NCBI GenBank assembly: GCA_020248665.1
Contig: JADCHE010000015.1
Location: 28,505-92,504, forward strand
Reading direction: 5' to 3'
DNA from: Burkholderiales bacterium
Lineage (GTDB): Bacteria; Pseudomonadota; Gammaproteobacteria; Burkholderiales; Burkholderiaceae_E
DNA length: 64,000 nt
This document shows, in pieces, positions 1 through 12,762 of this stretch. The position numbers were made by a program, and so were the translations under genes. The notes under the pieces were generated by a model. That model searched no databases and was not told where the DNA came from. It saw only the letters and a program-made list of their open reading frames with translations. Position 1 is the first letter of the stretch; each line of letters opens with the position of its first letter.

Positions 1-1053
<1,053 letters not shown>

Positions 1054-1242
1054 GCGGCGCCTCGCTCGGGGTTCGATCCGCGGATCGTAGCGCGACGGGC
1101 TGCGGAGATGCCGACGCGTTCGCACGGTCGCGCGACGGGCGCGGGCCGAGCGCTCCGGCCTCCGGTACCGCGGGTGCCGGGCCCGGGCGTGCGGGCGTGC
1201 TAGCCTCGATGCGTCCACGCCTGCCGTGCCGCCCCCGCCTCG

Positions 1243-1837
1243 ATGACCGCGCTCCGTCCCCCGTCGCTCCGTGCCGCTTCGAGCACGTCCGCACGCGTGG
1301 TGTCGCTCGCGTTCGCCGCCCTGCTCGCGGCTGCGGCCCCGACGGTCGCGACCGCACGCGAGGCCCCCGCGCCGATCGAGGGGGCCGCCCTCGACGTGCA
1401 GGACGGTGACTCGTTCCTGATGCGTGCCGACGACGGCCGGCGCGTGCGCGTGCGCGTCAACGGCATCGACGCGCCCGAGAAGCACCAGCCGTGGGCCGAC
1501 GCGTCGCGCCGGCACCTCGGCGAGCTGCTGCGCGGCCGGCGGATCCGCCTCGAGCCGGTCAAGCAGGACGTCTTCGATCGCACCGTCGCGCGGGTCGTCG
1601 TCGTCGACGCAGACCCGCCCGAGCGCGACGCGGGCCTCGCGCAGGTCGAGGCCGGCCTCGCGTGGCACTTCAAGCGCTACCGCTCGGACCAGACCGACGA
1701 GGGATTCGCCCGCTACGCGCGGGCCGAGCGCAACGCGCAGGCGCGCGGCCTCGGCCTGTGGCGCGACGCGACGCCCGAGGCGCCGTGGGACTTCAGGGCG
1801 CGGCAGCGCCGCGAGCAGGCGGCGGAGGCGGTGCCGT

Positions 1838-1863
<26 letters not shown>
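1243..1863 (+). CDS. Secreted thermonuclease (SNase-like) family protein
   Basis: A 206-residue protein with a hydrophobic N-terminal segment (about residues 18-38, ending near ATAREA) that looks like a signal peptide, so it probably acts in the periplasm or outside. The SNase fold (about 45-180) shows VNGIDAPEKHQPW (metal-binding Asp region), DRTVARVVV in place of the usual DRYGR, AGLAWHFKRY, and RGLGLW near the end. These are the conserved motifs of Ca-dependent nucleases of the micrococcal nuclease family. The usual active-site arginine after DR(Y/F)G is shifted (DRTVAR), so catalytic strength is uncertain. It is transcribed away from the PFK gene and converges on the sirtuin remnant. Confidence 0.85.
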
Positions 1864-2188
<325 letters not shown>

Positions 2189-2192
<4 letters not shown>

Positions 2193-2926
2193 GACCGCGG
2201 GCCCAGCCGCGTGCGCCGCACCGTCTCGTAGAGCACGATGCCGGCCGCGACCGACACGTTGAGGCTGGCCACCTCGCCGCGCATCGGGATCGACACCAGC
2301 GCGTCGCAGCGCTCCTTGGTCAGCCGCCGCAACCCGACGCCCTCGGCACCGAGCACCCAGGCGACCGACGCCGGCACCTCGGCCTCGTAGAGCGTGCGTT
2401 CGGCGCCGTCGGCGGTGCCGAGCACGGTGATGCCGCGCTCCTGCAGCGCGTCGATCGTCCGCGCGAGGTTGGTCACCATCACGTAGGGCACGCTATCGGC
2501 CGCGCCGCTCGCCGTCTGGATCGCCGCCTCGTTCAGCGGGCACGCATGGTCCTTCGGTGCGATCACGCCGTGCGCGCCCGCACCGTCGGCCACGCGCAGG
2601 CACGCACCGAGGTTGCGCGGGTCGGTGACGCCGTCGAGCAGCAGCAGCAGCGGCGGGCCCTCGATCGCGTCGAGCAGCGCTTCGAAGCCCACTGCCGGAG
2701 GACGCGACTCGGCGATCGCGACCACGCCCTGGTGGCGCCGGTTGGGACACAGCCGGTCGAGGCGCGCCGCGTCGACGCGACGCGCCTCGACGCCCGCCTG
2801 TGCGGCGACCGCGAGGAGCTCGCGCATCCGCCCGTCCTCGCGCTTCGCGTCGACGTAGAGCTCGGTGATCGACGTGGCCTCGCGACGCAGCCGCGAGGTC
2901 ACCGCGTGGAAGCCGAACACCAGCAT
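2189..2926 (-). CDS. rlmB: 23S rRNA (guanosine-2'-O-)-methyltransferase RlmB
   Basis: SPOUT (TrmH-type) methyltransferase that modifies G2251 of 23S rRNA in E. coli. The 245-residue protein has an N-terminal substrate-binding part (about 1-80, beginning LVFGFHAV) and the C-terminal knot with DGVTDPRNLGACLR, VLGAEGVGL and SIPMRGEVASLNVSVAAGI, the motif 1-3 signature of RlmB/TrmH. The ATG at 2926 is chosen because the family starts at this point and the rnr stop lies 4 bases upstream; upstream sequence in the same frame has no homology. It forms the usual rnr-rlmB operon. Confidence 0.95.
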
Positions 2927-2930
2927 CGCG

Positions 2931-5411
2931 TCAGGCCCGGCGCTTGCGCTTGCTGCCGCCGCGCGGTGCGTCGCGACCGCCGCGGCGCTTGGCCGACTGC
3001 CGCTCGGCGCGTGCCCGTGCGACCTGCTCGGTCTTTGCGGGTGCGGCCTTGCGGCCGGTGCGCTCGGGTGCCGGCGCGGGTCCGAGCTCCGCCGCGCTCG
3101 GCATGCGCGGCGCACGCGCGTCGGTGCGCGCGAGCTCGGTCTTGACCATCCGGAACTCGATGCGGCGCGCCTCGAGGTCGACGCGCGAGACCTGCACGTC
3201 GAGCTCGTCGGTGAGCCGGAAGCGCCGGCCGGTGCGCTCGCCGCGCAGCTCGTGCGCGGCCTCGATGTACTGGAAGTAGTCGCTGCCGAGCTCGGACACG
3301 TGGACCATGCCCTCGACGAACAGCTCGTTGAGCGTCACGAAGAGCCCGAACGGCGCGACGCCGGTCACGCGCCCGCGGAACTGCTCGCCGACCCGTTCGC
3401 GCATGTATTGGCACTTGAGCCAGGCCTCGACGTCGCGCGACGCATCGTCGGCGCGGCGCTCGTTGCCAGAGCAGACCAGCCCGAGCTGCTCCCAGCGGTC
3501 GAGCTCCTCGCGCTGCGCGACGCTCATCCGGCCGCGCTCGGCGGCGCGGTCCTCGGCACGCGCGACCGACTTCGCCGACGGCGCGGCGGGTACGCCCTTG
3601 CGCCCGCGCGGCGCGGGCCGCGGCGGCACCGGTTCGCCGTCGGGCGCGGGCGGCGCATAACGCTCGCCGCGCAGCAGCGCCTTGATGACCCGGTGCGTCA
3701 GCAGGTCCGGATAGCGGCGGATCGGCGAGGTGAAGTGTGCGTAGGCCTCGTACGACAGGCCGAAGTGCCCGACGTTGTAGGGCGAGTAGATCGCCTGCTG
3801 CATCGAGCGCAGCAGCATCGTCTGCAGCAGCGCCGAGTCGGCGCGCGGCGCGATCTGCTGGGCGAGCACCGCGTAGTCGGCCGGCGACGGGTCCTCGCCG
3901 CCGCCGAGCGTCAGGCCCACGCCCTGCAGGAACTCGCGCAGCAGCGCGAGCTTGTCGGGCGTCGGCCCCTCGTGGATCCGGTACAGCGACGGGTGCCGGC
4001 TGCGCGCGACGAAGTCGGCCGCGCAGGTGTTGGCGGCCAGCATGCACTCCTCGATCAGCTTGTGCGCGTCGTTGCGCGTGCGAGCGACGATCTTCTCGAT
4101 GCGCCCGGCGACGTCGCAGACGATCTTGGTCTCGACCGACTCGAAGTCCATCGCGCCGCGCACGCCGCGCGCCTTGACCAGCGACCGGTACAGGTCGTAG
4201 AGGTTCTGCAGGTGCGGCACCAGCGGCGCCCGCGCGCGGGCCGCCGCCGGGTCGCGGCCCGACAGCACCGCCCAGACCTCGTCGTAGGTCAGGCGCGCCG
4301 CCGAGTGCATCACCGCCTCGTAGAACTGGTAGGCCTTCACCTGGCCGCGCGCGGTGATCACCATGTCGGCGACCAGCACCAGCCGGTCGACCGCCGGGTT
4401 CAGCGAGCACAGCCCGTTGGACAGCTTCTCCGGCAGCATCGGGATCACGCGCCGCGGGAAGTAGACCGAAGTCGAGCGCTGGATCGCGTCGGTGTCGATC
4501 GCACCGCCGTGGTCGACGTAGTGCGCGACGTCGGCGATCGCGACCAGCAGGCGCCAGCCGCCGGCGCGCCGGCCGGAGGTCTCGAGCGGCTCGCAGTAGA
4601 CCGCATCGTCGAAGTCGCGCGCGTCCTCGCCGTCGATCGTCACCAGCGGCACGTCGCGCAGGTCGACACGGCGCTTCAGGTCGATGGTGCGCACCTGCGC
4701 CGGCAGCTTCGCGGCCTGTGCGAGCGCGGCCTCCGAGAATTCGTGCGGCACGTCGAACTTGCGCACCGCGATCTCGATCTCCATGCCCGGGTCGTCGACC
4801 CCGCCGAGCACCTCGACCACCCGGCCCATCGGCGGGGTGTGGCCGTTGGGCGGCTGGACGATCTCGACGGTGACCACCTGTCCGGGCTCGGCCTTCGCGG
4901 CGTCGCCGGGCGCGATCAGGATGTCGTGCTTGATGCGCTGGTCCTCGGGCACGACGACGGTGACGCCGCGCTCGAGCACCAGCCGCCCGACGAGCTTGCG
5001 GTGGCCGCGGTCGGTGACCTCGACGATCGACCCCTCGGGCTTGCCGCGCTGGTCGAAGCCGGTCCGGCGCGCGAGCACGCGGTCGCCGTGCATGACCTTC
5101 TGCATCTCGCGGTTGGGCAGGAACAGGTCGGGCCCGCCCGCGTCGGGCACGAGGAAGCCGAACCCGTCGCGGTGGCCGACGATGCGGCCGGCGACGAGGT
5201 CGAGCTTGCTGGCGAGCATCAGCACGCCCTTGCGGTTGGGCAGCAGCTGGCCGTCGCGTTCCATCGCGACGATCCGCTGTTCGAAGGCCTGCGCGTGGCG
5301 CGGCGGCACGCCGAGTCTCCCGCCGAGCTCGCCCGGCGTCAGCGGGGCGTCGGCGGTTCGCAGCGCATCCAGGATGTCCTCCCGGGTCGGGGGTGTCCAG
5401 GCCTTGCTCAC
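2931..5411 (-). CDS. rnr: Ribonuclease R
   Basis: Processive 3'-5' exoribonuclease that degrades structured RNA, acting in mRNA decay, rRNA quality control and tmRNA-linked turnover. The 826 residues show a winged-helix start (about 10-60), cold-shock domains (about 70-220), the RNB domain with the Mg-binding motif TIDGEDARDFDDAV at about 258-271, the HFTSPIRRYPDLLTHR motif, one S1 domain (about 650-735), and a Lys/Arg-rich tail typical of RNase R. It starts with GTG at 5411 and no clear Shine-Dalgarno is visible. A TATAAC element on the same strand (5441-5436) would give a very short 5' leader. The start region abuts the divergent tRNA-Leu promoter. Confidence 0.96.
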   Translation of the reverse strand: MSKAWTPPTREDILDALRTADAPLTPGELGGRLGVPPRHAQAFEQRIVAMERDGQLLPNRKGVLMLASKLDLVAGRIVGHRDGFGFLVPDAGGPDLFLPNREMQKVMHGDRVLARRTGFDQRGKPEGSIVEVTDRGHRKLVGRLVLERGVTVVVPEDQRIKHDILIAPGDAAKAEPGQVVTVEIVQPPNGHTPPMGRVVEVLGGVDDPGMEIEIAVRKFDVPHEFSEAALAQAAKLPAQVRTIDLKRRVDLRDVPLVTIDGEDARDFDDAVYCEPLETSGRRAGGWRLLVAIADVAHYVDHGGAIDTDAIQRSTSVYFPRRVIPMLPEKLSNGLCSLNPAVDRLVLVADMVITARGQVKAYQFYEAVMHSAARLTYDEVWAVLSGRDPAAARARAPLVPHLQNLYDLYRSLVKARGVRGAMDFESVETKIVCDVAGRIEKIVARTRNDAHKLIEECMLAANTCAADFVARSRHPSLYRIHEGPTPDKLALLREFLQGVGLTLGGGEDPSPADYAVLAQQIAPRADSALLQTMLLRSMQQAIYSPYNVGHFGLSYEAYAHFTSPIRRYPDLLTHRVIKALLRGERYAPPAPDGEPVPPRPAPRGRKGVPAAPSAKSVARAEDRAAERGRMSVAQREELDRWEQLGLVCSGNERRADDASRDVEAWLKCQYMRERVGEQFRGRVTGVAPFGLFVTLNELFVEGMVHVSELGSDYFQYIEAAHELRGERTGRRFRLTDELDVQVSRVDLEARRIEFRMVKTELARTDARAPRMPSAAELGPAPAPERTGRKAAPAKTEQVARARAERQSAKRRGGRDAPRGGSKRKRRA

Positions 5412-5414
5412 GAT

Positions 5415-5442
5415 TTGACAGATGAATTCATGGGGTTATACT
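5415..5442 (+). promoter_or_regulatory. Sigma70-type promoter of tRNA-Leu, facing rnr
   Basis: TTGACA at 5415-5420, a 16-base spacer, then TATACT at 5437-5442, a near-consensus promoter about 37 bases before the tRNA. The spacer contains the perfect 10-base palindrome ATGAATTCAT (5422-5431). The opposite strand carries TATAAC over the same bases, so the rnr promoter probably overlaps it. Confidence 0.8.
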
Positions 5443-5478
5443 GCGCGGCTCCGTCGGGTTGCGACCCGCCGGAACCGC

Positions 5479-5565
5479 GCCCAGATGGCGGAATTGGTAG
5501 ACGCACTAGGTTCAGGTCCTAGCGCCAGCGATGGTGTGGAGGTTCGAGTCCTCTTCTGGGCACCA
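5479..5565 (+). tRNA. tRNA-Leu (anticodon CAG)
   Basis: An 87-base class II tRNA. Acceptor GCCCAGA pairs with TCTGGGC, discriminator A is followed by an encoded CCA. The anticodon loop TTCAGGT is closed by a 5-bp stem and gives anticodon CAG, reading CUG, the main leucine codon in a GC-rich genome. A long variable arm and the TTCGAGTC T-loop region are present. Confidence 0.97.
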
Positions 5566-5572
5566 GCTTCTC

Positions 5573-5601
5573 GAGAAGGCCCCGCGCAGCGGGGCCTTCT
5601 C
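5573..5601. terminator. Hairpin terminator shared by tRNA-Leu and the purA-operon tail
   Basis: A perfect 13-bp stem (GAGAAGGCCCCGC and its complement) with a 3-base loop, starting 8 bases after the tRNA. On the plus strand it is followed by CATTTC. It also lies about 50 bases after the end of the phosphoribosyltransferase gene arriving on the minus strand, so it may stop both. Confidence 0.8.
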
Positions 5602-5651
5602 CATTTCGGGGCCCGGCACTGCACGTGCAAGGAGGGTCGCGTCGATCGGTC

Positions 5652-6161
5652 TCAGCTCGGCCACCGCGCCTTGAGGTCGCTCGGCCGGAGGTGATCGTAC
5701 TCCTCGAACGGCTGGTGGATCCACGGATTCGTGGGCAGGTGGTCGACGTAGAAGTCGGGCTCGGCCACCGACTGGCCCTTGCGCCAGATCACCGCCGAAC
5801 GGATCTCCCGGACCTGAGGGTAGCGCGCCTTCAGCGCCGGGATCACCTCGACCAGGGTCGCGCCCGAGTCGACGAGGTCGTCGGCGAGCAGCCAGTTCGG
5901 GCCGGGCAGCGGCTCGGCGCAGCTCATGTGCTCGGCGATCATCAGCCGGCTCTGCGTCGTGCCCGCGTTCTCGCGGTACGAGCTGGTGAACAGCACGCCG
6001 AGCGGCCGCCGGAAGAGCCGCGACAGCGCGTCGCCGACCCGCAGGCCGCCGCGCGCGAGGCAGACGATCGCATCGAAGTGCCAGGCCGAATCGTGCACGC
6101 GGACCGCGAGCTTCTCGATCAACCGGTTGTACTCGTCCCAGGAGACGTGCAGGTCCCTCAT
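5652..6161 (-). CDS. Purine/hypoxanthine-type phosphoribosyltransferase
   Basis: A 169-residue PRTase-fold protein. It has ARGGLRVGDAL (about 50-60, PPi loop), a flexible-loop region with SSYREN, and the PRPP-binding motif LLADDLVDSGATL (about 91-103). It probably salvages a purine base with PRPP. The family is commonly found just after purA in Burkholderiales; here 8 bases separate the purA stop and this ATG (6161). Substrate (guanine, xanthine or hypoxanthine) cannot be told from sequence alone. It is the last gene before the terminator at 5573-5601. Confidence 0.85.
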   Translation of the reverse strand: MRDLHVSWDEYNRLIEKLAVRVHDSAWHFDAIVCLARGGLRVGDALSRLFRRPLGVLFTSSYRENAGTTQSRLMIAEHMSCAEPLPGPNWLLADDLVDSGATLVEVIPALKARYPQVREIRSAVIWRKGQSVAEPDFYVDHLPTNPWIHQPFEEYDHLRPSDLKARWPS

Positions 6162-6169
6162 GGACGGCC

Positions 6170-8648
<2,479 letters not shown>

Positions 8649-8687
8649 CGTCGTTCTAGTCGTGGCCCGTCGGCCGACGCGAGCGGG

Positions 8688-8873
8688 TCAGGCGGCGGCC
8701 GACAGCAGCAGCAGGCCGGCGAGGGCGGCGGCCAGGCCCATGAAGCGGATCTGTCCGTCGCGCATCGCGGCGATCCGGCGCATCGCCTCGCGCCAGCTCG
8801 GCGGCGACAGCAGCGGCATCAGCCCCTCGAGGATCAGCATCAGCCCGAGCGCGGCGATCAGGTTCGCGGCCAC
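8688..8873 (-). CDS. Small membrane protein, DUF2065 (YjeT-like)
   Basis: A 61-residue protein with two hydrophobic segments (about 3-21 and 44-61) joined by a charged loop ending MRDGQIRFMGL, the characteristic pattern of DUF2065. It starts with GTG at 8873, 10 bases after the hflC stop; that start gives the standard family length. Its position between hflC and hisZ/purA is conserved in betaproteobacteria. Function is not known; the position suggests a link with the HflKC membrane complex. Confidence 0.85.
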   Translation of the reverse strand: MAANLIAALGLMLILEGLMPLLSPPSWREAMRRIAAMRDGQIRFMGLAAALAGLLLLSAAA

Positions 8874-8883
8874 CGCCCGCCCC

Positions 8884-9780
8884 TCACTTGCGCGGGCCCG
8901 CCGCACCGGCGGACGAGGACGGCGCACGGAAGTAGCGGAAGAACTCCGAGCTCGGGTCGAGCACCAGCACGTCGCTGCGCGAGCGGAACGTCGAGCGGTA
9001 CGCCTCGAGGCTGCGGTAGAAGCTCGCGAACTCGGGGTTCTGGCCGAAGGCCTCGGCGAACAGCGCCGAGGCCTTCGCGTCGCCCTCACCCTTGACGCGC
9101 TGCGCGTCGCGGTAGGCCTCGGCGATGATCACGTCGCGCTGCCGCTCGGCATCGGCGCGGATCTTCTCGGACTCGGCCGAGCCGGTGGCGCGGCGCTCGT
9201 TGGCGACGCGCTTGCGCTCGGACTGCATCCGGTCGAACACCCGCTCGGACACCTCCGGCGCGAAGTCGACGCGCTTCAGGCGCACGTCGATGACCTCGGC
9301 GCCGATCTGCTTGGCGTCCTCGTTCATCTTCGAGCGGACCGAGTCGAGCAGCTCCTGGCGCTTGCCGGAGATCACGTCCGCGACGGTCTTCTTCGCGACC
9401 TCGTTGTTCAGGGAATCGCGCAGGCTGCGCTGCAGCCGGTCGCTCGCGATCAGCTCGCTGCCGCCGACCGAGGTGAAGAAGCGGCGCGGATCGGCGATCC
9501 GCCACTTCACGAAGGTGTCGATCTGGACGTTCAGCTTCTCGGAGGTGATGAACCGGTCGACGTCGGCGGTGTCGATCGTCAGGATCCGGTTGTCGAAGTA
9601 CTGGACGTTCTGGAACGGCGGCGGCAGCTTGAAGTGCAGGCCGGGCTTGGAGATCACTTCCTTGATCTCGCCGAGCGCGAAGACGACCGCGTACTGGCGC
9701 TGGTCTACGACGAAGAGCGTCGTCGACGCGATGCCGAGGGCGACCAGCAGGCCGACGAGGACGGGGACGAGGCGGTTCAT
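8884..9780 (-). CDS. hflC: HflC, SPFH/prohibitin-family partner of HflK
   Basis: One half of the HflK-HflC complex, which forms a large periplasmic cage around the FtsH protease and modulates membrane protein turnover. The 298 residues have one N-terminal membrane anchor (about 5-23), the SPFH/Band-7 domain (FVVDQRQYAVVFALGEIK onward) and a long charged helical region around residues 185-250 (ERKRVANERRATGSAESEKI). The RFFTSVGGSEL and DVISGKRQELLD segments are typical of HflC. It lies 13 bases after hflK. Confidence 0.95.
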   Translation of the reverse strand: MNRLVPVLVGLLVALGIASTTLFVVDQRQYAVVFALGEIKEVISKPGLHFKLPPPFQNVQYFDNRILTIDTADVDRFITSEKLNVQIDTFVKWRIADPRRFFTSVGGSELIASDRLQRSLRDSLNNEVAKKTVADVISGKRQELLDSVRSKMNEDAKQIGAEVIDVRLKRVDFAPEVSERVFDRMQSERKRVANERRATGSAESEKIRADAERQRDVIIAEAYRDAQRVKGEGDAKASALFAEAFGQNPEFASFYRSLEAYRSTFRSRSDVLVLDPSSEFFRYFRAPSSSAGAAGPRK

Positions 9781-9793
9781 GGCGGCGGCTCCG

Positions 9794-11119
9794 TCAGCGA
9801 CCCGAGTCGCGGTCGCGGCCGCGCAGGCCGTCGCGCGTGCCAGCGGGCATCGGCGGCGCCTGGACGGCGGGGGCGTCGGTACGACCGTCGGCCGGCTGCG
9901 CGCCCGAGGCGCCCGACTGGGCGCGGGCGGCGTCCGCCGACGCCTGCTGCAGGAGGCGGTCGAGTGGCAGGTACAGCAGGTTGTTGCCCGCGCGGGACTC
10001 GACGAGCACCTTGCTCGTGTTGCTGAGTACCTGCTGCATCGTTTCGATGTAGAGCCGATCGCGGGTCACCGCGGGCGCCTTCGCGTACTCGGTGAGCACC
10101 TGCTTGAAGCGCGACGCGTCACCCTCGGCGCTCGCGATCACGCGCTGCTTGTAGCCCTCGGACTCCTGCTGCAGGCGGCTCGCGGTACCACGTGCCTTCG
10201 GGATCACGTCGTTCGCGTAGGCGCGGCCCTCGTTGATCAGGCGCTCGCGGTCCTGCGCGGCCTTGTTCGCGTCCTCGAACGCGGCCTGCACCTGCTCGGG
10301 CGGCTGGGCCTGCTGGATCGTCACGTCGACGATGCCGATGCCGGCCCTGTAGCGGTCGGAGATCGACTGCATCAGCGTGAGGGCGTCCTTCGCGACCTGC
10401 TCCTTCTCCTCGTAGAGCACCTGGTCGATGCCCATCCGGCCGATGACCTCGCGGGTAGCGGTCTCGGCGGCCTGGCGCACGATCTCCTCGGGCGCGCCGC
10501 CGGGATTGTTGTTGAACAGGTAGGCCTTCGGGTCGGTGATGCGGTACTGGACCGCGAACTGCAGGTCGACGATCGCCTGGTCGCCGGTCAGGATCAGCGA
10601 CTCGCGCGGCACCTTGTTCTTCACGTTGGTCCGGTAGCCAACCTCGACCTGACGCAGGCGCTGGACGTCGACGGGCTCGGCGGTCTCGATCGGGTACGGC
10701 AGGCGCCACTTGAAGCCGGCGCTCTCGACCATGTACTTGAACTCGCCGAAGCGCAGGATCGCGGCCGCCTGGCCTTCCTGGATGATGTAGAAGCCGCTCC
10801 CCAGCCACAGCAGGAACGCGATGCCGGCGATCAGGCCGATGCCCGCGCCGGCGCCCTTCATCGAGGGCATCTGCGACGGGCCACCGCCTCGCGGCGGCTC
10901 GCCGCCGCCACCGCCCTTTCCGAACATGCGGTTGAGCCGGCGGTTGAAGTCGCGCCAGAGTTCGTCGAGGTCGGGCGGACCGTCGTTGTTCCCGCCGCCG
11001 GGGCGCTGCGGGCGATCGTCGCCGGAACGGCCGGAGCGATCGTCGTTCGACCCGCCGGAGCCGCTGCGGCCCCAGCCCGGGTCATTGAGCGACAACACTG
11101 TGCGAATGCGGGTCCACAT
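9794..11119 (-). CDS. hflK: HflK, SPFH-family membrane protease modulator
   Basis: Partner of HflC in the FtsH-associated cage. The 441-residue protein begins [18 protein letters not shown], then a Gly/Asp/Arg/Asn-rich cytoplasmic region (about 15-85), a single transmembrane helix (about 91-112) ending GSGFYIIQEGQAAAILRFG, the Band-7 domain, and a helical C-terminus with a Pro/Gly-rich tail. The ATG at 11119 is the family start, although it sits inside the last 38 bases of hflX; this overlap suggests translational coupling. Upstream in-frame sequence is hflX shadow. Confidence 0.95.
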   Translation of the reverse strand: MWTRIRTVLSLNDPGWGRSGSGGSNDDRSGRSGDDRPQRPGGGNNDGPPDLDELWRDFNRRLNRMFGKGGGGGEPPRGGGPSQMPSMKGAGAGIGLIAGIAFLLWLGSGFYIIQEGQAAAILRFGEFKYMVESAGFKWRLPYPIETAEPVDVQRLRQVEVGYRTNVKNKVPRESLILTGDQAIVDLQFAVQYRITDPKAYLFNNNPGGAPEEIVRQAAETATREVIGRMGIDQVLYEEKEQVAKDALTLMQSISDRYRAGIGIVDVTIQQAQPPEQVQAAFEDANKAAQDRERLINEGRAYANDVIPKARGTASRLQQESEGYKQRVIASAEGDASRFKQVLTEYAKAPAVTRDRLYIETMQQVLSNTSKVLVESRAGNNLLYLPLDRLLQQASADAARAQSGASGAQPADGRTDAPAVQAPPMPAGTRDGLRGRDRDSGR

Positions 11120-12389
11120 CTGGCATGCCGTTGGGAAGGTGCTGCTCGGTGTCGGAACGGGCGCCGATCCGGTCGGACGCCCCGGCTTCGCCCGTGTCGT
11201 CGCGCTCGGAGTCGTCGTCCTGTCCTCCGCGGGCGGGGGCCCGACGGTCGATCGGGTCGACTCGTTCGTCTGGGCCCGCACGGCCCGGTCGCGCGTGGAT
11301 GACGGCGAACCGGAGCGCCTCGCGCAGCGCATCGAGACCGGATCCTGATCGGGCGCTGACGGACAAGCGTTCGATATTACCACAGCCGTCGCGCTGGACT
11401 TCCGGCGGCAGGGGTACCGCGTCGATCTTGTTCAGGACCAGCCATTGCGGCACGCGCTCGGCACCGATCTCCGCGAGCACGCGGTCGACCTGCTCGACCT
11501 GCTCGGCCCGGTCCGGCGCGGAGGCGTCGACGACGTGCAGCAGCAGGTCGGCCTCGGCGGTCTCCTCGAGCGTCGCCCGGAAGGCCGCGACCAGCTGGTG
11601 CGGCAGGTCGCGCACGAACCCGACCGTGTCCGACAGCGCGAGCTCCACCCCGGGCGCGACGACGACGCGCCGGGTGAGCGTGTCGAGCGTCGCGAACAGC
11701 TGGTCGGCCGCGTAGGTGCCGGCGCCGGTGATCGCGTTGAACAGCGTCGACTTGCCCGCGTTGGTGTAGCCGACCAGCGAGACGCGGAACGCCTCGCGCC
11801 GGTCGCGCGCCCGTCGCCGCGTGCGGCGCTGGCGCTCGGTGCGGTCGAGCCGCTCGCGCACCTGCCGGATCCGGGCGGCCAGCATTCGCCGATCCATCTC
11901 GAGCTGGGTCTCGCCGGGGCCGCCGCGCACGCCGATGCCGCCGCGCTGCCGCTCGAGGTGGCTCCAGGCACGGACCAGCCGCGACGACTGGTGCTGCAGC
12001 CGAGCGAGCTCGACCTGCAGCTTGCCCTCGGTGCTGCGCGCGCGCTGGCCGAAGATGTCGAGGATCAGCTCGGTGCGGTCGAGGACACGGACCTTCCAGA
12101 GGCGTTCGAGGTTGCGCTGCTGGACCGCGGAGATCTCGTGGTCGAACAGCACGAGCTGTGTGCCGGTCTCGGCGATCGCGGCGGCGATCTCGTCGGCCTT
12201 GCCCCGGCCGAGGTACAGGCCGGGGTCGGGACGCGGGCGGTGGCAGACGACGCGGCGGACCGGGGCGTGGCCCGCGGACACCGCGAGCGCGGCGAGCTCG
12301 TCGAGCGAGGCGTCGTCTGCACGGTCGCGGCCGAGCGCGACGCGGACCAGCAGTGCGATGGTTCGTTCGGGTCGGGCGGTGGGGTTCAG
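11082..12389 (-). CDS. hflX: GTPase HflX (ribosome-associated); start codon uncertain
   Basis: GTP-binding protein that splits stalled or stressed ribosomes. It has the N-terminal HflX domain with [26 protein letters not shown] and [14 protein letters not shown], a coiled linker with [15 protein letters not shown], and the GTPase domain with [14 protein letters not shown] and NKID. The first ordinary start is GTG 12281, but clear family homology ([13 protein letters not shown] through [12 protein letters not shown]) lies upstream in the same frame. The only in-frame start-like codon before it is CTG 12389, which overlaps the hfq stop as CTGA. I therefore extend the gene to 12389 (435 residues). 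[11 protein letters not shown] differs slightly from the usual LFATLDPTLRR. Nothing upstream resembles a strong Shine-Dalgarno. Confidence 0.88.
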   Translation of the reverse strand: MNPTARPERTIALLVRVALGRDRADDASLDELAALAVSAGHAPVRRVVCHRPRPDPGLYLGRGKADEIAAAIAETGTQLVLFDHEISAVQQRNLERLWKVRVLDRTELILDIFGQRARSTEGKLQVELARLQHQSSRLVRAWSHLERQRGGIGVRGGPGETQLEMDRRMLAARIRQVRERLDRTERQRRTRRRARDRREAFRVSLVGYTNAGKSTLFNAITGAGTYAADQLFATLDTLTRRVVVAPGVELALSDTVGFVRDLPHQLVAAFRATLEETAEADLLLHVVDASAPDRAEQVEQVDRVLAEIGAERVPQWLVLNKIDAVPLPPEVQRDGCGNIERLSVSARSGSGLDALREALRFAVIHARPGRAGPDERVDPIDRRAPARGGQDDDSERDDTGEAGASDRIGARSDTEQHLPNGMPDVDPHSHSVVAQ

Positions 12390-12622
12390 CTTTCCGCGCT
12401 TTCTTGGTGGAAGTTGACGGCCCGGGCGGGCACGACCGTCGAGATCGCGTGCTTGTAGACCATCTGGGTCACGGTGTTTCGCAGCAGGACGACGTACTGG
12501 TCGAACGATTCGATCTGGCCCTGGAGCTTGATGCCGTTGACGAGGTAGATCGAGACCGGAACATGGTCCTTGCGCAGGAGGTTCAGGAACGGGTCTTGTA
12601 GTAGTTGCCCTTTGTTGCTCAT
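12386..12622 (-). CDS. hfq: RNA chaperone Hfq
   Basis: Sm-like hexameric RNA chaperone that pairs small RNAs with mRNAs. The 78-residue protein has [38 protein letters not shown] (Sm1) and [16 protein letters not shown] (Sm2 with the KH motif), the textbook Hfq core, followed by a very short acidic tail (NFHQESAES). The ATG at 12622 is preceded by CGGAG. It is the first gene of the hfq-hflX-hflK-hflC unit, with a candidate promoter at 12687-12716. Confidence 0.98.
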   Translation of the reverse strand: MSNKGQLLQDPFLNLLRKDHVPVSIYLVNGIKLQGQIESFDQYVVLLRNTVTQMVYKHAISTVVPARAVNFHQESAES

Positions 12623-12686
12623 GGCGGCTCCGGATCTGTTCGCTTTGTGTGGGGGCGCGTCTGCGGACTTCAAGGCCCGCCGTCCG

Positions 12687-12716
12687 ACTGTAGCCGAATC
12701 GCGGGGTGCTTGGCTA
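12687..12716 (-). promoter_or_regulatory. Candidate promoter of hfq
   Basis: On the minus strand TAGCCA (12716-12711) and TACAGT (12692-12687) are separated by 18 bases, each matching 4 of 6 consensus positions, about 65 bases before hfq. This is the only promoter-like pair I see in the 140-base gap between der and hfq; it is a weak call. Confidence 0.35.
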
Positions 12717-12762
12717 CCGAACGGGGCGCCGCGGCCGGCGCGTCGCGCCGGGGGACGCGACC

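Noticed and set aside
2865..5522. 885-codon open frame on the plus strand opposite rnr
   Set aside because: GC-rich antisense frame: residue content is Arg/Ala/Gly/His-rich without family motifs, while the minus strand encodes a complete RNase R.
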